Shown here piece after piece: positions 8,097-17,483 of a stretch of DNA of 42,543 bases. The notes below the pieces were generated by a model, which saw only the letters and a program-made list of their open reading frames with translations, had not been told where the DNA came from and ran no database searches. The DNA is from UBA1163 sp049513055 (GTDB taxonomy: Bacteria > Desulfobacterota > BSN033 > UBA1163). The position numbers and the translations under genes are program-made. The stretch spans positions 1 to 42,543 of the forward strand of contig JBEKWN010000034.1 in assembly GCA_049513055.1 (NCBI GenBank), given 5' to 3'. Every line of letters starts with the position of its first letter. The first letter of the stretch is position 1.

Positions 8097-10370
8097 ATGA
8101 AACGGGCGGAGATCGCAATTACTGGAATCGTTCAAGGAATTGGCTTCAGACCATTTATCTATAATCTGGCTAGAACCCATTCTATTCGAGGATGGGTTCT
8201 CAACAATGAAAAGGGGGTCTTGATCGATGCGGAAAGCGAAGATGGAAATCTTGACCAATTTATTCAAGATATCCCCAAACTTGCTCCACCTCTTGCCCGG
8301 ATTGAATCATTCCAAATAAAACACCTCGAACCTTTAGGCTATACTACCTTTGAAATTAGAAAGAGTGAGGAGACTCAGGATAAATTTGTCCTCATATCCC
8401 CCGATGTGGCCACCTGTGATCAATGCCTTTCTGAACTTTTCTCATCAGAAAACTTTCGGTATCGGTACCCTTTTATTAACTGTACCCTTTGTGGTCCAAG
8501 ATTTACGATTATTCAGGACATCCCTTACGACCGTCATAAAACAACCATGGCCTCTTTCACCATGTGTCCTGTTTGTCAAAAGGAGTACGAAGACCCTTCT
8601 GACCGGCGCTTTCATGCCCAACCCAATGCCTGTTCTGCTTGTGGTCCTTCCCTTCATTTGGAGAATAGAGAGGGGAAAAAAATTCCTGTAGATCCAATTG
8701 AGATGACCTTGGATCTGCTCGGAAAGGGACGGATCGTAGCGATCAAAGGCCTGGGAGGGTTCCATCTGGCATGTGATGCAAAAAATCAAGACGCTGTTTC
8801 CTCTTTGAGGTCCCGAAAATTCAGAGAGGATAAACCTTTCGCTGTAATGTGCCGGGATATGGAAGAGGTGAAGGAACATTGTGAAGTCAATGGAGAGGAG
8901 GAGAAGTTATTATTGAGTGTGGAGAGGCCCATTGTCATTCTGAGAAGGAGGGAAAATTCTCCAGTCGCCCATGCTGTCGCTCCTTACCAGGATACCCTCG
9001 GTGTCATGCTCCCCTACTCGCCGCTTCACCATCTTCTGCTCAATAGTCCCCTCAAGACTCTGGTGATGACGAGCGGCAATGTGAGTGACGAACCCATCTC
9101 TTATAAAAATGAGGAGGCCTTTCACCGTCTCTCCCACATTGCTGATTATTTCCTCTTTCACAACCGTGAGATTCATATGAGGTGCGATGATTCGGTGACA
9201 AGAATCTTTGAAGGAAAACCTTACATCCTTCGGAGGTCAAGAGGTTATGTCCCCTTCCCTATTAAACTTTCTTTCCCCCTTGAAATGATCCTGGCCTGTG
9301 GTGGGGAACTAAAAAATACCTTTTGTCTGACCCGTGGTCAATATGCCTTCATGAGTCATCACATCGGAGACCTTGAGAATTTAGAAACCCTCACCTCTTT
9401 TGAAGAAGGAATCGAGCATTTCAAGAAGCTCTTCTACATTGAGCCAAAGGCAGTAGCCTATGATCTTCATCCGGATTATCTTTCTACCCAGTACGCTCTA
9501 TCGATTCAAGATATTCCAAGAATCGGTGTCCAACATCACCACGCACACATTGTCAGTGTAATGGCTGAAAATGGAATCGAAGGGGATGTGATCGGAATCG
9601 CCCTGGATGGAACAGGTTTTGGATTGGATGGTACCATCTGGGGAGGTGAATTCATCAAGGCAAATCTAAGAGATTTTGATCGATTGGCCCATCTGAAAAA
9701 AGTCCCTATGCCTGGAAGTTCGATGGCCATTAAAGAGCCATGGCGAATGGCAATGGTTTATCTTTCAGAGGCCTTTGGAGATGAAGCCATCCATTTAAGA
9801 ATTGACCTGATGAAAAGAATGGATTTTCAAAAATGGGATATCTTGAAGAGGGCAATCGAAAAGAAGATTAACACCCCTTGGACCTCAAGCATGGGTCGCC
9901 TCTTCGACGCCATCTCATCCCTTCTGTCCATCAGGGATAAGGTTCAATATGAAGGACAGGCAGCCATCGAACTGGAGATGATCGCAGATCACGGAGTGGA
10001 AGAAGAATATCCTTTTCATATTCATAAAGACGAAATACCGATGGTGATTGACCCTACAGATATGATCAGAGGGATAGTCCGTAATTTAATAGATAGAATA
10101 CCCTCCTCAAAAATCTCAGGAAAGTTCCATAGAACCATCGGTCACCTTATTGTGGAGACCTGTGAGACGATCCGGTCCAAGCAAAAGCTGAATCGGGTCG
10201 TCCTAAGCGGAGGAGTCTTTCAGAATATTTTCCTCCTCACTCTTGTCACAGAAGGGTTGAAAAGATCGGGCTTTAATGTCTATACTCACCATCTTGTCCC
10301 CGCCAATGATGGCGGAATCTCTTTAGGACAAGCAGTCATCGGTCATATGAGGTTATTTCAATGTGTTTAG
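8097..10370 (+). CDS. hypF: Carbamoyltransferase HypF
   Basis: Makes the thiocarbamate on HypE that becomes the cyanide ligands of the hydrogenase iron. Domains in order: acylphosphatase-like (ITGIVQGIGFRPF near the start), two zinc-finger repeats (CDQC...CTLC and CPVC...CSAC), a YrdC-like nucleotide-binding domain (GRIVAIKGLGGFHLACDA), and a Kae1-like carbamoyltransferase domain with the HHHAH metal site and GGVFQN near the end. At 757 residues it is full length. ATG 8097 is preferred over TTG 8091, since it directly precedes the conserved beginning. The stop overlaps hypC by 10 bases, so the two are translationally coupled. Confidence 0.93.
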   Translation: MKRAEIAITGIVQGIGFRPFIYNLARTHSIRGWVLNNEKGVLIDAESEDGNLDQFIQDIPKLAPPLARIESFQIKHLEPLGYTTFEIRKSEETQDKFVLISPDVATCDQCLSELFSSENFRYRYPFINCTLCGPRFTIIQDIPYDRHKTTMASFTMCPVCQKEYEDPSDRRFHAQPNACSACGPSLHLENREGKKIPVDPIEMTLDLLGKGRIVAIKGLGGFHLACDAKNQDAVSSLRSRKFREDKPFAVMCRDMEEVKEHCEVNGEEEKLLLSVERPIVILRRRENSPVAHAVAPYQDTLGVMLPYSPLHHLLLNSPLKTLVMTSGNVSDEPISYKNEEAFHRLSHIADYFLFHNREIHMRCDDSVTRIFEGKPYILRRSRGYVPFPIKLSFPLEMILACGGELKNTFCLTRGQYAFMSHHIGDLENLETLTSFEEGIEHFKKLFYIEPKAVAYDLHPDYLSTQYALSIQDIPRIGVQHHHAHIVSVMAENGIEGDVIGIALDGTGFGLDGTIWGGEFIKANLRDFDRLAHLKKVPMPGSSMAIKEPWRMAMVYLSEAFGDEAIHLRIDLMKRMDFQKWDILKRAIEKKINTPWTSSMGRLFDAISSLLSIRDKVQYEGQAAIELEMIADHGVEEEYPFHIHKDEIPMVIDPTDMIRGIVRNLIDRIPSSKISGKFHRTIGHLIVETCETIRSKQKLNRVVLSGGVFQNIFLLTLVTEGLKRSGFNVYTHHLVPANDGGISLGQAVIGHMRLFQCV

Positions 10371-10579
10371 GTATTCCAGGAAGAGTGGTTGAGATTGAAA
10401 AGAATGTGGCGAAGGTGGACGTGGGAGGGCTTTTAAGGGATATCTCGCTCGACCTCTGCCCGGATGTTTCCATTGGAGAATATGTCCTCATCCACACAGG
10501 CTTTGCGATTCAAAAAGTTGATGAAAAGGAAGCTGAGGAAACTTTATATCTTTTGATAAAGATGGCAGAAGGGATATGA
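10361..10579 (+). CDS. hypC: Hydrogenase assembly chaperone HypC
   Basis: Small chaperone of 72 residues that carries the Fe(CN)2CO unit from HypD to the hydrogenase large subunit. It begins MCLGIPGRVVEIE; Cys2, exposed after Met removal, is the conserved iron-binding cysteine. The segment VDVGGLLRDISLDLCPD and the end YVLIHTGFAIQKVDE are standard for the family. It overlaps hypF upstream by 10 bases and hypD downstream by ATGA. There is one copy only, so it probably serves whatever hydrogenases the cell has. Confidence 0.93.
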   Translation: MCLGIPGRVVEIEKNVAKVDVGGLLRDISLDLCPDVSIGEYVLIHTGFAIQKVDEKEAEETLYLLIKMAEGI

Positions 10580-11652
10580 AGTTCGTCGATGAGTTTCGGG
10601 ACAAAGAGATTGCGGAAGGTTTGATCCGGAGGATCCAAAAAACCTCTACCCGTCCCATCCAATTGATGGAGGTCTGCGGGACGCACACCGTCTCTATCTT
10701 TCGATACGGAATTAGAGGAGTCCTTCCAGAACACATCCGGTTGATCTCCGGACCAGGTTGTCCTGTCTGTGTCACCCCCAACGGAGATATTGACCTGGCC
10801 ATCGCCCTCTCCCGCCAAAAGGACACCATCATTGTAACCTTCGGTGATATGATGAGGGTCCCTGGTTCGACATCGAGCCTGCTGAAGGAGAAGGCTGAGG
10901 GGAGGGATATCCGAATCATCTACTCTTCTCTCGAAGCATTAAAGATTGTAAAAGAACATCCCGGGAAGAGAGTGGTCTTTCTGGCCATTGGTTTCGAAAC
11001 CACTTCTCCCACGATTGCAGTAGCGATCCTGCGAGCCGAAGAAGAAAAGTTACATAATCTCTTTTTCTTGAATAGTCAGAAACGGGTCCCCCCTGCCCTC
11101 ATTGCCCTCTTGCAATCGAAGCAGGTAAAGATTAATGGCTTTATCCTCCCCGGCCATGTGAGTACAATCATTGGGATAAATCCCTATCAATTCATTGCAA
11201 AAGAGTTTGGCCGACCTGCTGTGATCACTGGTTTTGAACCCCTGGACATCCTTCAGGGAATCTGGATGCTCGTCAAACAGATTGAAGAGAATCGTGCGGC
11301 CATTGAAATCCAGTATCGAAGAGTCGTCCATGAAGAGGGTAATCCAATTGCCTTAAGGAAGATTGATCAGGTCTTCGAAAAAGATGAAAGCCGGTGGAGA
11401 GGGCTTGGACTGATTCCGGACAGTGGATATCGTTTTAAAGAATCTTACAAAGAAATGGACGTTAGGAATGTTGATGTGGAGGTGGAACCACCGAAAGAGC
11501 ATCCTGAGTGTCTTTGCGGAGAAGTGCTTCAGGGAATCAAGAGCCCTCTGGAATGTCGTCTATTCAAAAAGGTCTGCCATCCAGAAAACCCGATCGGCCC
11601 TTGCATGGTCTCCATTGAAGGAACCTGCCATACTTATTTTAAATATCAATAA
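10576..11652 (+). CDS. hypD: Hydrogenase maturation protein HypD
   Basis: Iron-sulfur scaffold on which the Fe(CN)2CO unit of the hydrogenase is assembled. Of 358 residues, it shows the conserved MEVCGTHTVSIFRYGIR motif, the GPGCPVCVTP motif with its two cysteines, the FGDMMRVPG segment, GFETTSPT, and the C-terminal cysteine region (ECLCGEVLQG ... CRLFKKVCHPENPIGPCMVSIEGTC) that holds the [4Fe-4S] cluster. It starts on ATGA shared with the end of hypC. A repeat-rich gap of 141 bases separates it from hypE. Confidence 0.93.
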   Translation: MKFVDEFRDKEIAEGLIRRIQKTSTRPIQLMEVCGTHTVSIFRYGIRGVLPEHIRLISGPGCPVCVTPNGDIDLAIALSRQKDTIIVTFGDMMRVPGSTSSLLKEKAEGRDIRIIYSSLEALKIVKEHPGKRVVFLAIGFETTSPTIAVAILRAEEEKLHNLFFLNSQKRVPPALIALLQSKQVKINGFILPGHVSTIIGINPYQFIAKEFGRPAVITGFEPLDILQGIWMLVKQIEENRAAIEIQYRRVVHEEGNPIALRKIDQVFEKDESRWRGLGLIPDSGYRFKESYKEMDVRNVDVEVEPPKEHPECLCGEVLQGIKSPLECRLFKKVCHPENPIGPCMVSIEGTCHTYFKYQ

Positions 11653-11682
11653 GAAATAATCCCAAATAATGTTAGGATTCAA

Positions 11683-11785
11683 GGGGTCGAGGGGTCAAGT
11701 GAAATGTGTGTAAAATCGAATTAAAACATAACAAATTTTCTTTAGCCTTCACTTAAACCCATGAATCCTCGAACCCTTTAAGGAG
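11683..11785. repeat. Imperfect palindromic intergenic repeat, hypD-hypE gap
   Basis: The left half (AGGATTCAAGGGGTCGAGG ... CAAGTGAA) and the right half (TTCACTTAAACCC ... CCTCGAACCCTT) are near reverse complements over about 30 bases each. It fills the gap inside the hyp operon and ends at the hypE ribosome site (AAGGAG). Confidence 0.55.
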
Positions 11786-11793
11786 AAAAATCT

Positions 11794-12804
11794 ATGCCCG
11801 AAGATAAGATCCTTTTAGCCCACGGGAGCGGAGGAAAACTCTCTCACGACTTGATTAAACAGATTTTTCTGCCCCGATTCTTAAACCCGTTTCTCGAACC
11901 ATTGGATGATAGTGCTAAGATTACCAACCAGAATGGATCGATTGCCTTCACGACAGACTCCTATGTGGTCAATCCCATTTTCTTTTCTGGTGGGGATATC
12001 GGGAAACTGGCTGTATGCGGAACAGTGAATGACCTCTCGATGATAGGGGCTACTCCATCTTACCTCAGCCTCTCGCTAATTGTTGAAGAAGGATTCTCCA
12101 TCGAACTTCTCAAACAGATTATTTCTTCCATCCACGAAGTGGCTGAGCAGGCAGGGGTGAATATTGTGACAGGCGACACCAAAGTGGTGGAGCACGGGGC
12201 TGCAGACCAGTTGTTTATTAATACTGCAGGGATCGGATGGATCAAACCAGGAGTCAACCTCTCGGGCATCAATGCCAAACCAGGAGATAAAATTCTTTTA
12301 AGCGGTTACCTCGGAGATCATGAGATGGCTGTCCTTTCCCAGAGGGAGGGATTTAAATTTCAGGGTGAGTTGAAAAGCGACTGCGCTCCACTAAACGATT
12401 TGGTTGGGAAAATGCTCGATGCCTGTCCTTCCATCAGATGTATGCGGGATCCAACCCGTGGGGGTTTGGCCACGACTCTCAATGAGATTGCATCGATGTC
12501 CAATGTGGGAATGGTGATCGAAGAAGAAAAGATTCCTCTCCGAGAATCGGTCAAGGGGATCTCGGAACTGCTGGGTTTAGACCCGCTGTATCTTGCTAAT
12601 GAAGGGAAATTGATCGCCATCTGCCCACCCAATGAAGCAGAACGGCTATTGGAGGTAATGAAAAACCATCCCCTTGGTAGAAACGCAGAGATCATCGGAA
12701 GGGTGACAGGGGAAAATCCAAAGAGGGTAATTCTCCACACATTGATTGGTGGGCACAGAATTCTGGACATGTTAACTGGAGGACAGTATCCAAGGATTTG
12801 TTAA
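11794..12804 (+). CDS. hypE: Carbamoyl dehydratase HypE
   Basis: Dehydrates the carbamoyl group placed by HypF to give the cyanide donated to the hydrogenase iron. Of 336 residues, it has the N-terminal AHGSGGKLSHDLIKQ glycine-rich motif of the AIR-synthase superfamily, LDDSAKI, TDSYVVNP, the GTVNDLSMIGATP segment, and RDPTRGGLATTLNEIA. It ends in PRIC, the C-terminal cysteine that carries the carbamoyl/cyano group. This ending, and its hyp context, separate it from the related selenophosphate synthetase SelD. Ribosome site AAGGAG. Confidence 0.93.
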   Translation: MPEDKILLAHGSGGKLSHDLIKQIFLPRFLNPFLEPLDDSAKITNQNGSIAFTTDSYVVNPIFFSGGDIGKLAVCGTVNDLSMIGATPSYLSLSLIVEEGFSIELLKQIISSIHEVAEQAGVNIVTGDTKVVEHGAADQLFINTAGIGWIKPGVNLSGINAKPGDKILLSGYLGDHEMAVLSQREGFKFQGELKSDCAPLNDLVGKMLDACPSIRCMRDPTRGGLATTLNEIASMSNVGMVIEEEKIPLRESVKGISELLGLDPLYLANEGKLIAICPPNEAERLLEVMKNHPLGRNAEIIGRVTGENPKRVILHTLIGGHRILDMLTGGQYPRIC

Positions 12805-12826
12805 CCCCAAAGATGAATCATATCCA

Positions 12827-12941
12827 AATGTCAAAATCCAAATGTAAAATGAATGTCAAGTTCCTTAATCCCAAATGTTATTCCGTTTTGAAATTTGGGC
12901 TTTAGATTTCGTTTGAACTTTGAGCTCTGACATTTGACATT
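12827..12941. repeat. Palindromic repeat with AATGTCAAA / TTTGACATT ends
   Basis: Terminal 9-base arms AATGTCAAA (12827-12835) and TTTGACATT (12933-12941) enclose further imperfect complementary sequence (CCCAAAT against ATTTGGG). It lies between the convergent hypE and hypA, where it may end both transcripts. The same arms recur at 37635-37690. Confidence 0.55.
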
Positions 12942-12951
12942 AGTTCATCCC

Positions 12952-13323
12952 CTATCTCACCACTTGAATTCTTCTAAGAATACACTCCCGCCCTTTTTCA
13001 ATCTTAAATTGGAAAGAATTGCATTGAGGACAAGTTTGAAGGGTCAAGTGCCGGAAAGAGTCCTCTTGGTCAGATCTAATCCCTCCCTTGTATCCACAGG
13101 CTTTGCAAAGGATGCGGGCCTTGATCGTTTTAATCTTCACTTCTGCGTCTTCAGCCGCCGAACCTTTAAATAGCTCTTTAACCCAAAAACCGACCTGGTC
13201 TCCGTTGAGAAGGGTTAATTCACCAATCTCTAACTGGACAGAAAGAACTTTCTTTCCACTACTTTTCTTCGTGGTATCGAGAACAGTTTTTACAATCTCA
13301 GAAGATATCGAGAACTCATGCAT
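12952..13323 (-). CDS. hypA: Nickel metallochaperone HypA
   Basis: Delivers nickel to the hydrogenase large subunit, together with HypB. Of 123 residues, it begins MHEFSISSEIV, with His2 and Glu3 forming the conserved nickel site. The zinc site is CKAC followed by CPQC near the end. GELTLLNGDQVGFWVKELFKG is the family core. It is transcribed toward hypE and follows hypB after 2 bases, so the pair forms its own operon, opposite to hypFCDE. Confidence 0.92.
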   Translation of the reverse strand: MHEFSISSEIVKTVLDTTKKSSGKKVLSVQLEIGELTLLNGDQVGFWVKELFKGSAAEDAEVKIKTIKARILCKACGYKGGIRSDQEDSFRHLTLQTCPQCNSFQFKIEKGRECILRRIQVVR

Positions 13324-13325
13324 GG

Positions 13326-14000
13326 TTAGGTTTTCAATCCCAGAGCATTGATGATTTTTGATATTCCCATCCCGCTCAGCGCATTCGTCTTAATAAAGGG
13401 AACATGGGGGTTGATCTTTTTGGCATCCTTTTCCATTTGGGAGGGACTTACCTTCATCGCTTTAGCCAGATCGATCTTATTGAGCACAATGACATCGGCC
13501 TCCTTAAAGATATAAGGATGTTTCATCAGCGTATAGGGCCCTTCAGTCACGGAGGTAACAACCAGCCTCTTATGGGCTCCTAAAGGAAATTCTCCTGGAC
13601 AGATGAGGTTCCCCACATTTTCAATGAAGAGCACTTTGACACCATCCAGTTTCATCCTCTCTATCGCCTGACGAATCAGGTTGGCATCAAGATGACATTC
13701 TTTCCCAGTATTGACCTGAATAACACGGGCTCCTTCCGTCTGGATTCTTTGTGCATCGATGGTGGTGGTAAGGTCTCCTGCAATGACCGCCACCTTCTTA
13801 CCCATTCCAAGCCTTTTTAAAATTGCCTTGACCAAAGAAGTTTTCCCTGAACCGATCGAACCCATAATGTCAATGGCCAATATATTTGAACGATCAAACC
13901 TCTTCCGGTTTTCATTAGCCAGGCTCCTGTTCCTGGCTAAAAGGTCTTTCTCCAATTCAATATCGAATATCTCCGGACCTTTCGATTTTATTATTTTCAT
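13326..14000 (-). CDS. hypB: Nickel-inserting GTPase HypB
   Basis: GTPase that drives nickel insertion into the hydrogenase precursor. The start is ATG 14000, because AAAGGAG lies 8 bases before it; a TTG 30 bases further upstream reads in frame but would put that site inside the gene. From there it has 224 residues: MGSIGSGKTSLV (P-loop), AGDLTTTIDA, the metal-binding Cys/His of GKECHLDANLI, ENVGNLICPG, and NKIDLAKA (base recognition). There is no His-rich nickel store at the N-terminus. The promoter is probably just upstream (perfect -10 at 14043-14048). Confidence 0.92.
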   Translation of the reverse strand: MKIIKSKGPEIFDIELEKDLLARNRSLANENRKRFDRSNILAIDIMGSIGSGKTSLVKAILKRLGMGKKVAVIAGDLTTTIDAQRIQTEGARVIQVNTGKECHLDANLIRQAIERMKLDGVKVLFIENVGNLICPGEFPLGAHKRLVVTSVTEGPYTLMKHPYIFKEADVIVLNKIDLAKAMKVSPSQMEKDAKKINPHVPFIKTNALSGMGISKIINALGLKT

Positions 14001-14042
14001 CTCCAAATCTCCTTTGATTTTACTTGTCAATAATTGTGAAGA

Positions 14043-14071
14043 ATTATAACGGAATTCATTTTGAAAGGAAA
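14043..14071 (-). promoter_or_regulatory. Candidate hypB promoter
   Basis: Perfect -10 TATAAT on the minus strand (14043-14048) with a weak -35 (TTTCCT, 14066-14071) at 17 bases. Expected start is about 36 bases before the hypB ATG. Confidence 0.35.
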
Positions 14072-14240
14072 GCTTAGACTGTAATCGTAATATACGTTTT
14101 TATATCGATGACCCTGATTGCTGTACCAAGTTTATCCTCGAGGGCGGAGAGGCTTAAACCAGCTTAAATTGTAGTAATAAGTAATTTTTAGAAAGAAATG
14201 GTAAAAAATAGTAAATATATAAATTAATTCAATTTTCCCC

Positions 14241-14268
14241 TTGACAAAAATAAGCTTTGTGGTATCTT
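14241..14268 (+). promoter_or_regulatory. Sigma-70-type promoter of the fdhAB operon
   Basis: Consensus -35 TTGACA (14241-14246), a 16-base spacer beginning with four A, and -10 TATCTT (14263-14268). This gives a leader of about 140 bases before fdhA. It resembles the promoter at 4434. Confidence 0.6.
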
Positions 14269-14414
14269 TCACAAGTCTTTAATCTTATCTAATCTTTTTT
14301 TATAGTTTTCAAGGAACGAGGGGAGCCTTAGAAAAATATAAGTTTCATTAAGTTAAAAGGAAGTGAATTAAACTTCCATTTAAAAAATTCTAAGAAAGGG
14401 GGGAACGAATCCTC

Positions 14415-17400
14415 ATGGAAATTACCAGAAGAACTTTTTTAAAAATTTCGGGAGCCACAGCTGCTGGAACAGTGATGGGTGGACTGGGATTTGATCTCTC
14501 TCCAGCTGAGGTCTATGCCCAAGAACTTCGAATTAAAGGGGCAAAAGAAACCACCACGGTCTGTTGCTATTGTTCGGTCGGCTGCGGAATTATAGTGAGT
14601 GCTGATGCGAAAGGAAAAGTGATAAACACCGAGGGCGATCCCGATCATCCGATCAACGAAGGAGCCTTATGTGCGAAAGGGGCATCCCTCTATCAAATCG
14701 CCGTCAATGATAACAGATTGAAAAAGGTCCGCTATCGCGCTCCTTACAGCAATACCTGGAAAGAGGTAAGTTGGGAATGGGCTTTAGATAAGATTACGGT
14801 CAACATAAAGAAGAGCCGGGATGCAAGCTTTATGGAGAAGAATGCGAAAGGTCAAGTGGTCAACCGAGCCAATGGCATTGCTTCAGTGGGAAGCGCAGCC
14901 CTGGATAATGAAGAATGCTGGCTCTACGCAAAGTTCCTCAGGTCACTCGGCATCATCTACATTGAACATCAGGCCCGTATCTGACACAGCCCCTCTGTAG
15001 CGGCTCTGGGAGAGTCGTTCGGACGCGGTGCCATGACCAATCATTATATCGATTTTCGAAACGCTGATGTTATTCTGAACATGGGTGGTAATGTGGCTGA
15101 GAACCATCCGGTCTCTTTTAAGTGGATCCAGGCAGCCCGTGATAAAGGAGCCATCTTCATCCATGTGGATCCAAGATTTACTCGTACTTCGACTAAAGCA
15201 GATATCTTCGTCCGACTCCGTTCGGGGACAGATATTGCTTTCTTGGGCGGTATGATTAAGTACATCTTGGACAATAAGCTCTATGATGAATTTTATGTCA
15301 AAAACTACACCAATGCCTCTTTTATTGTGAGCCCCAAATACAGCTTTGATGACGGCCTTTTCTCAGGCTATGATTCCACTAAAAGGGCATATGATGCCTC
15401 AACCTGGGCTATAGAAAAAGATGAAAATGGGATTTCAAAAAGAGATATGACACTGGAAGACCCCCGGTGTGTCTTCCAGCTTCTAAAAAAACATTATTCA
15501 CGTTATACACTGCAGAAAGTCACGGAGATCACTGGGACCCCTGAAGACGACTTAGTAAAGGTTTATAAGGCTTATGGCTCCACTGGAGCCCCGGATAAGG
15601 CGGGAACTGAATTATACGCCATGGGTTGGTGCCAGCATACAGTAGGTGTCCAGAATATTCGCGCCATGTGCATCATCCAGTCTCTTCTCAGTAATATGGG
15701 TATTGCGGGTGGCGGAATCAATGCCTTGCGAGGAGAGTCGAACGTTCAAGGCTCCACTGATGCGGGTCTTCTATACCACATCTGGCCAGCGTATTTGCCA
15801 ACGCCCCAGGCCCATCTGGCAACACTCGCCGATTACAACAAGACGACGCCGGCTTCAAAGGATCCCCGAAGCGTCAACTGGTGGAAAAACCGACCCAAAT
15901 ACGTTGCAAGCTATCTCAAATCTGTATTTGTAGAGAAGGCCAACAAGGAGAACGACTTTGGATACGCTTGGATGCCCAAGCTGGATCAGGGTCAGGACGC
16001 ATCCTGGTTGAACCTCTTTGACGAAATGTATAAGGGAACCTTCACTGGTTTCTTTGCCTGGGGTATGAACCCAGCCTGTTCAGGTGCCCATTCCGGGAAG
16101 GTTCGTCAGGCCATGACCAAACTGGATTGGATGGTGAATGTAAATCTCTTTGATAATGAGACGGGTTCCTTCTGGAAGGGTCCGGGCATGGATCCCAAGA
16201 AAATCAAGACTGAGGTCTTCGTACTACCGTGCGCTGCCTCCATGGAAAAGGAAGGCAGTATCAGCAACAGCGGCCGCTGGATGCAGTGGCGGTACAAGGC
16301 ATCCAATCCTCCTGGTGAGTCCAAACCTGATGGGGATATTATGTATGAGTTGTTTAAAAAGGTTCGAGCCCTCTATGAGAAAGGAAAAGGGGCATTTCCA
16401 GAACCGATCTTGAATTTGAAGTGGGATTATGAAACCAATGGTCATTTCGATATTCATAAGGTAGCTAAAGAAATCAATGGTTACTTCTTAGAAGACATCC
16501 CAGAACATCCGGCAGACAAAAAAGCATACAAAAAAGGAACTCTTGTTCCAAGCTTTGTTTACCTTCTGGATGATGGCAGAACCTCTTGTGGCAGCTGGCT
16601 CTATTCTGCCAGTTATACCGAGGCAGGAAACATGGCTGCTCGGAGAAAGAAGACCGACCCAACAGGATTGGGTCTCTATCCAGAGTGGGCTTGGGCTTGG
16701 CCGGTTAATCGAAGGATCATTTATAATCGAGCCTCTGTAGATTTGGATGGAAATCCGCGTGATCCAAAACGGCCGCTACTTAAATGGGATGCGGCCGGAA
16801 AGAGATGGATAGGGGATGTTCCTGATAATGCAGTCCCACCCATGGGTACTGCTGGAGCCTATCCATTTATCATGAAGCCTGATGGAGTAGCCTCGATCTT
16901 CGGACCCGGCTTAAAAGACGGACCATTCCCTGAACATTATGAGCCTCTGGAATGCCCGATTGAGAAGAATGTAATGTCTAACCAGAGAATTAGCCCGGTC
17001 ATCAAGATTTTTGAAGGAGGTCCGGACAAATTTACCACCTGCGATCCGAGGTATCCTTTTGTCTGTTCCACCTATCGAGTGACTGAACACTGGCAGACTG
17101 GGGTTTTGACCCGATGGCTACCCTGGCTTATTGAGGCTGAACCTCAAATGTTCTGTGAGATGAGTTTGGAATTGGCCAAATTGAAAGGCATCAACAATGG
17201 TGATCGAGTGGTTGTGGAATCTCCAAGAGGTAAGGTAGAGGCCGCGGCCATTGTGACCAGTCGTCTAAAACCTTTTCAGGTCGCTGGTCAGACCGTTCAC
17301 CAGATTGGAATTCCTTGGCACTTTGGTTGGATCCATCCTAAGGATGGTGGGGATAGCGCAAACTTGCTAACTCCTACGGTTGGGGATCCCAACACAATGA

Positions 17401-17468
17401 TCCCAGAATCCAAGGCATTCATGGCCAATGTCCGCAAACTAACTACAAAACCGGCCCAAAAAGGCTAG
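14415..17468 (+). CDS. fdhA: Formate dehydrogenase catalytic subunit, selenoprotein (UGA = Sec190)
   Basis: Periplasmic Mo/W-bis-MGD enzyme oxidising formate (or reducing CO2). It has a twin-arginine signal (R5-R6, TRRTFLK). The [4Fe-4S] motif is C50-x2-C53-x3-C57 with C86. The frame meets TGA at 14982-14984 in IEHQARI-Sec-HSPSVAALGESFGRG, the conserved formate dehydrogenase site, and then runs open to 17468; the histidine after Sec is the second catalytic residue. The total is 1017 residues with Sec190. Two separate ORF calls (ending 14984, and starting at an internal ATG 15033) are one gene. The C-terminal molybdopterin dinucleotide-binding domain includes the ending IPWHFGW. A GGGGGG site lies 10-12 bases before the ATG. 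fdhB follows after 15 bases. Confidence 0.95.
14999..15019 (+). promoter_or_regulatory. Candidate bacterial SECIS of fdhA
   Basis: A 9-bp stem (14999-15007 with 15011-15019, including two G-U pairs) closes a GGG loop that starts 23 bases after the UGA. Distance and loop guanosines fit the bacterial SECIS pattern. Paired by eye, not computed. Confidence 0.6.
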
Positions 17469-17483
17469 GAGGAGGTGATATAA

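Larger units (their letters stand above)
14001..14414. other. Divergent regulatory region between hypB and fdhA
   Basis: A 414-base AT-rich region without a gene. It holds a candidate hypB promoter on the minus strand and a good fdhA promoter on the plus strand. No operator palindrome that I can assign is visible. Confidence 0.5.

Noticed and set aside
11794..12804. HypE-like gene as SelD (selenophosphate synthetase)
   Set aside because: It ends in the HypE cysteine tail PRIC, lies in the hyp operon and lacks the N-terminal Cys/Sec motif of SelD.
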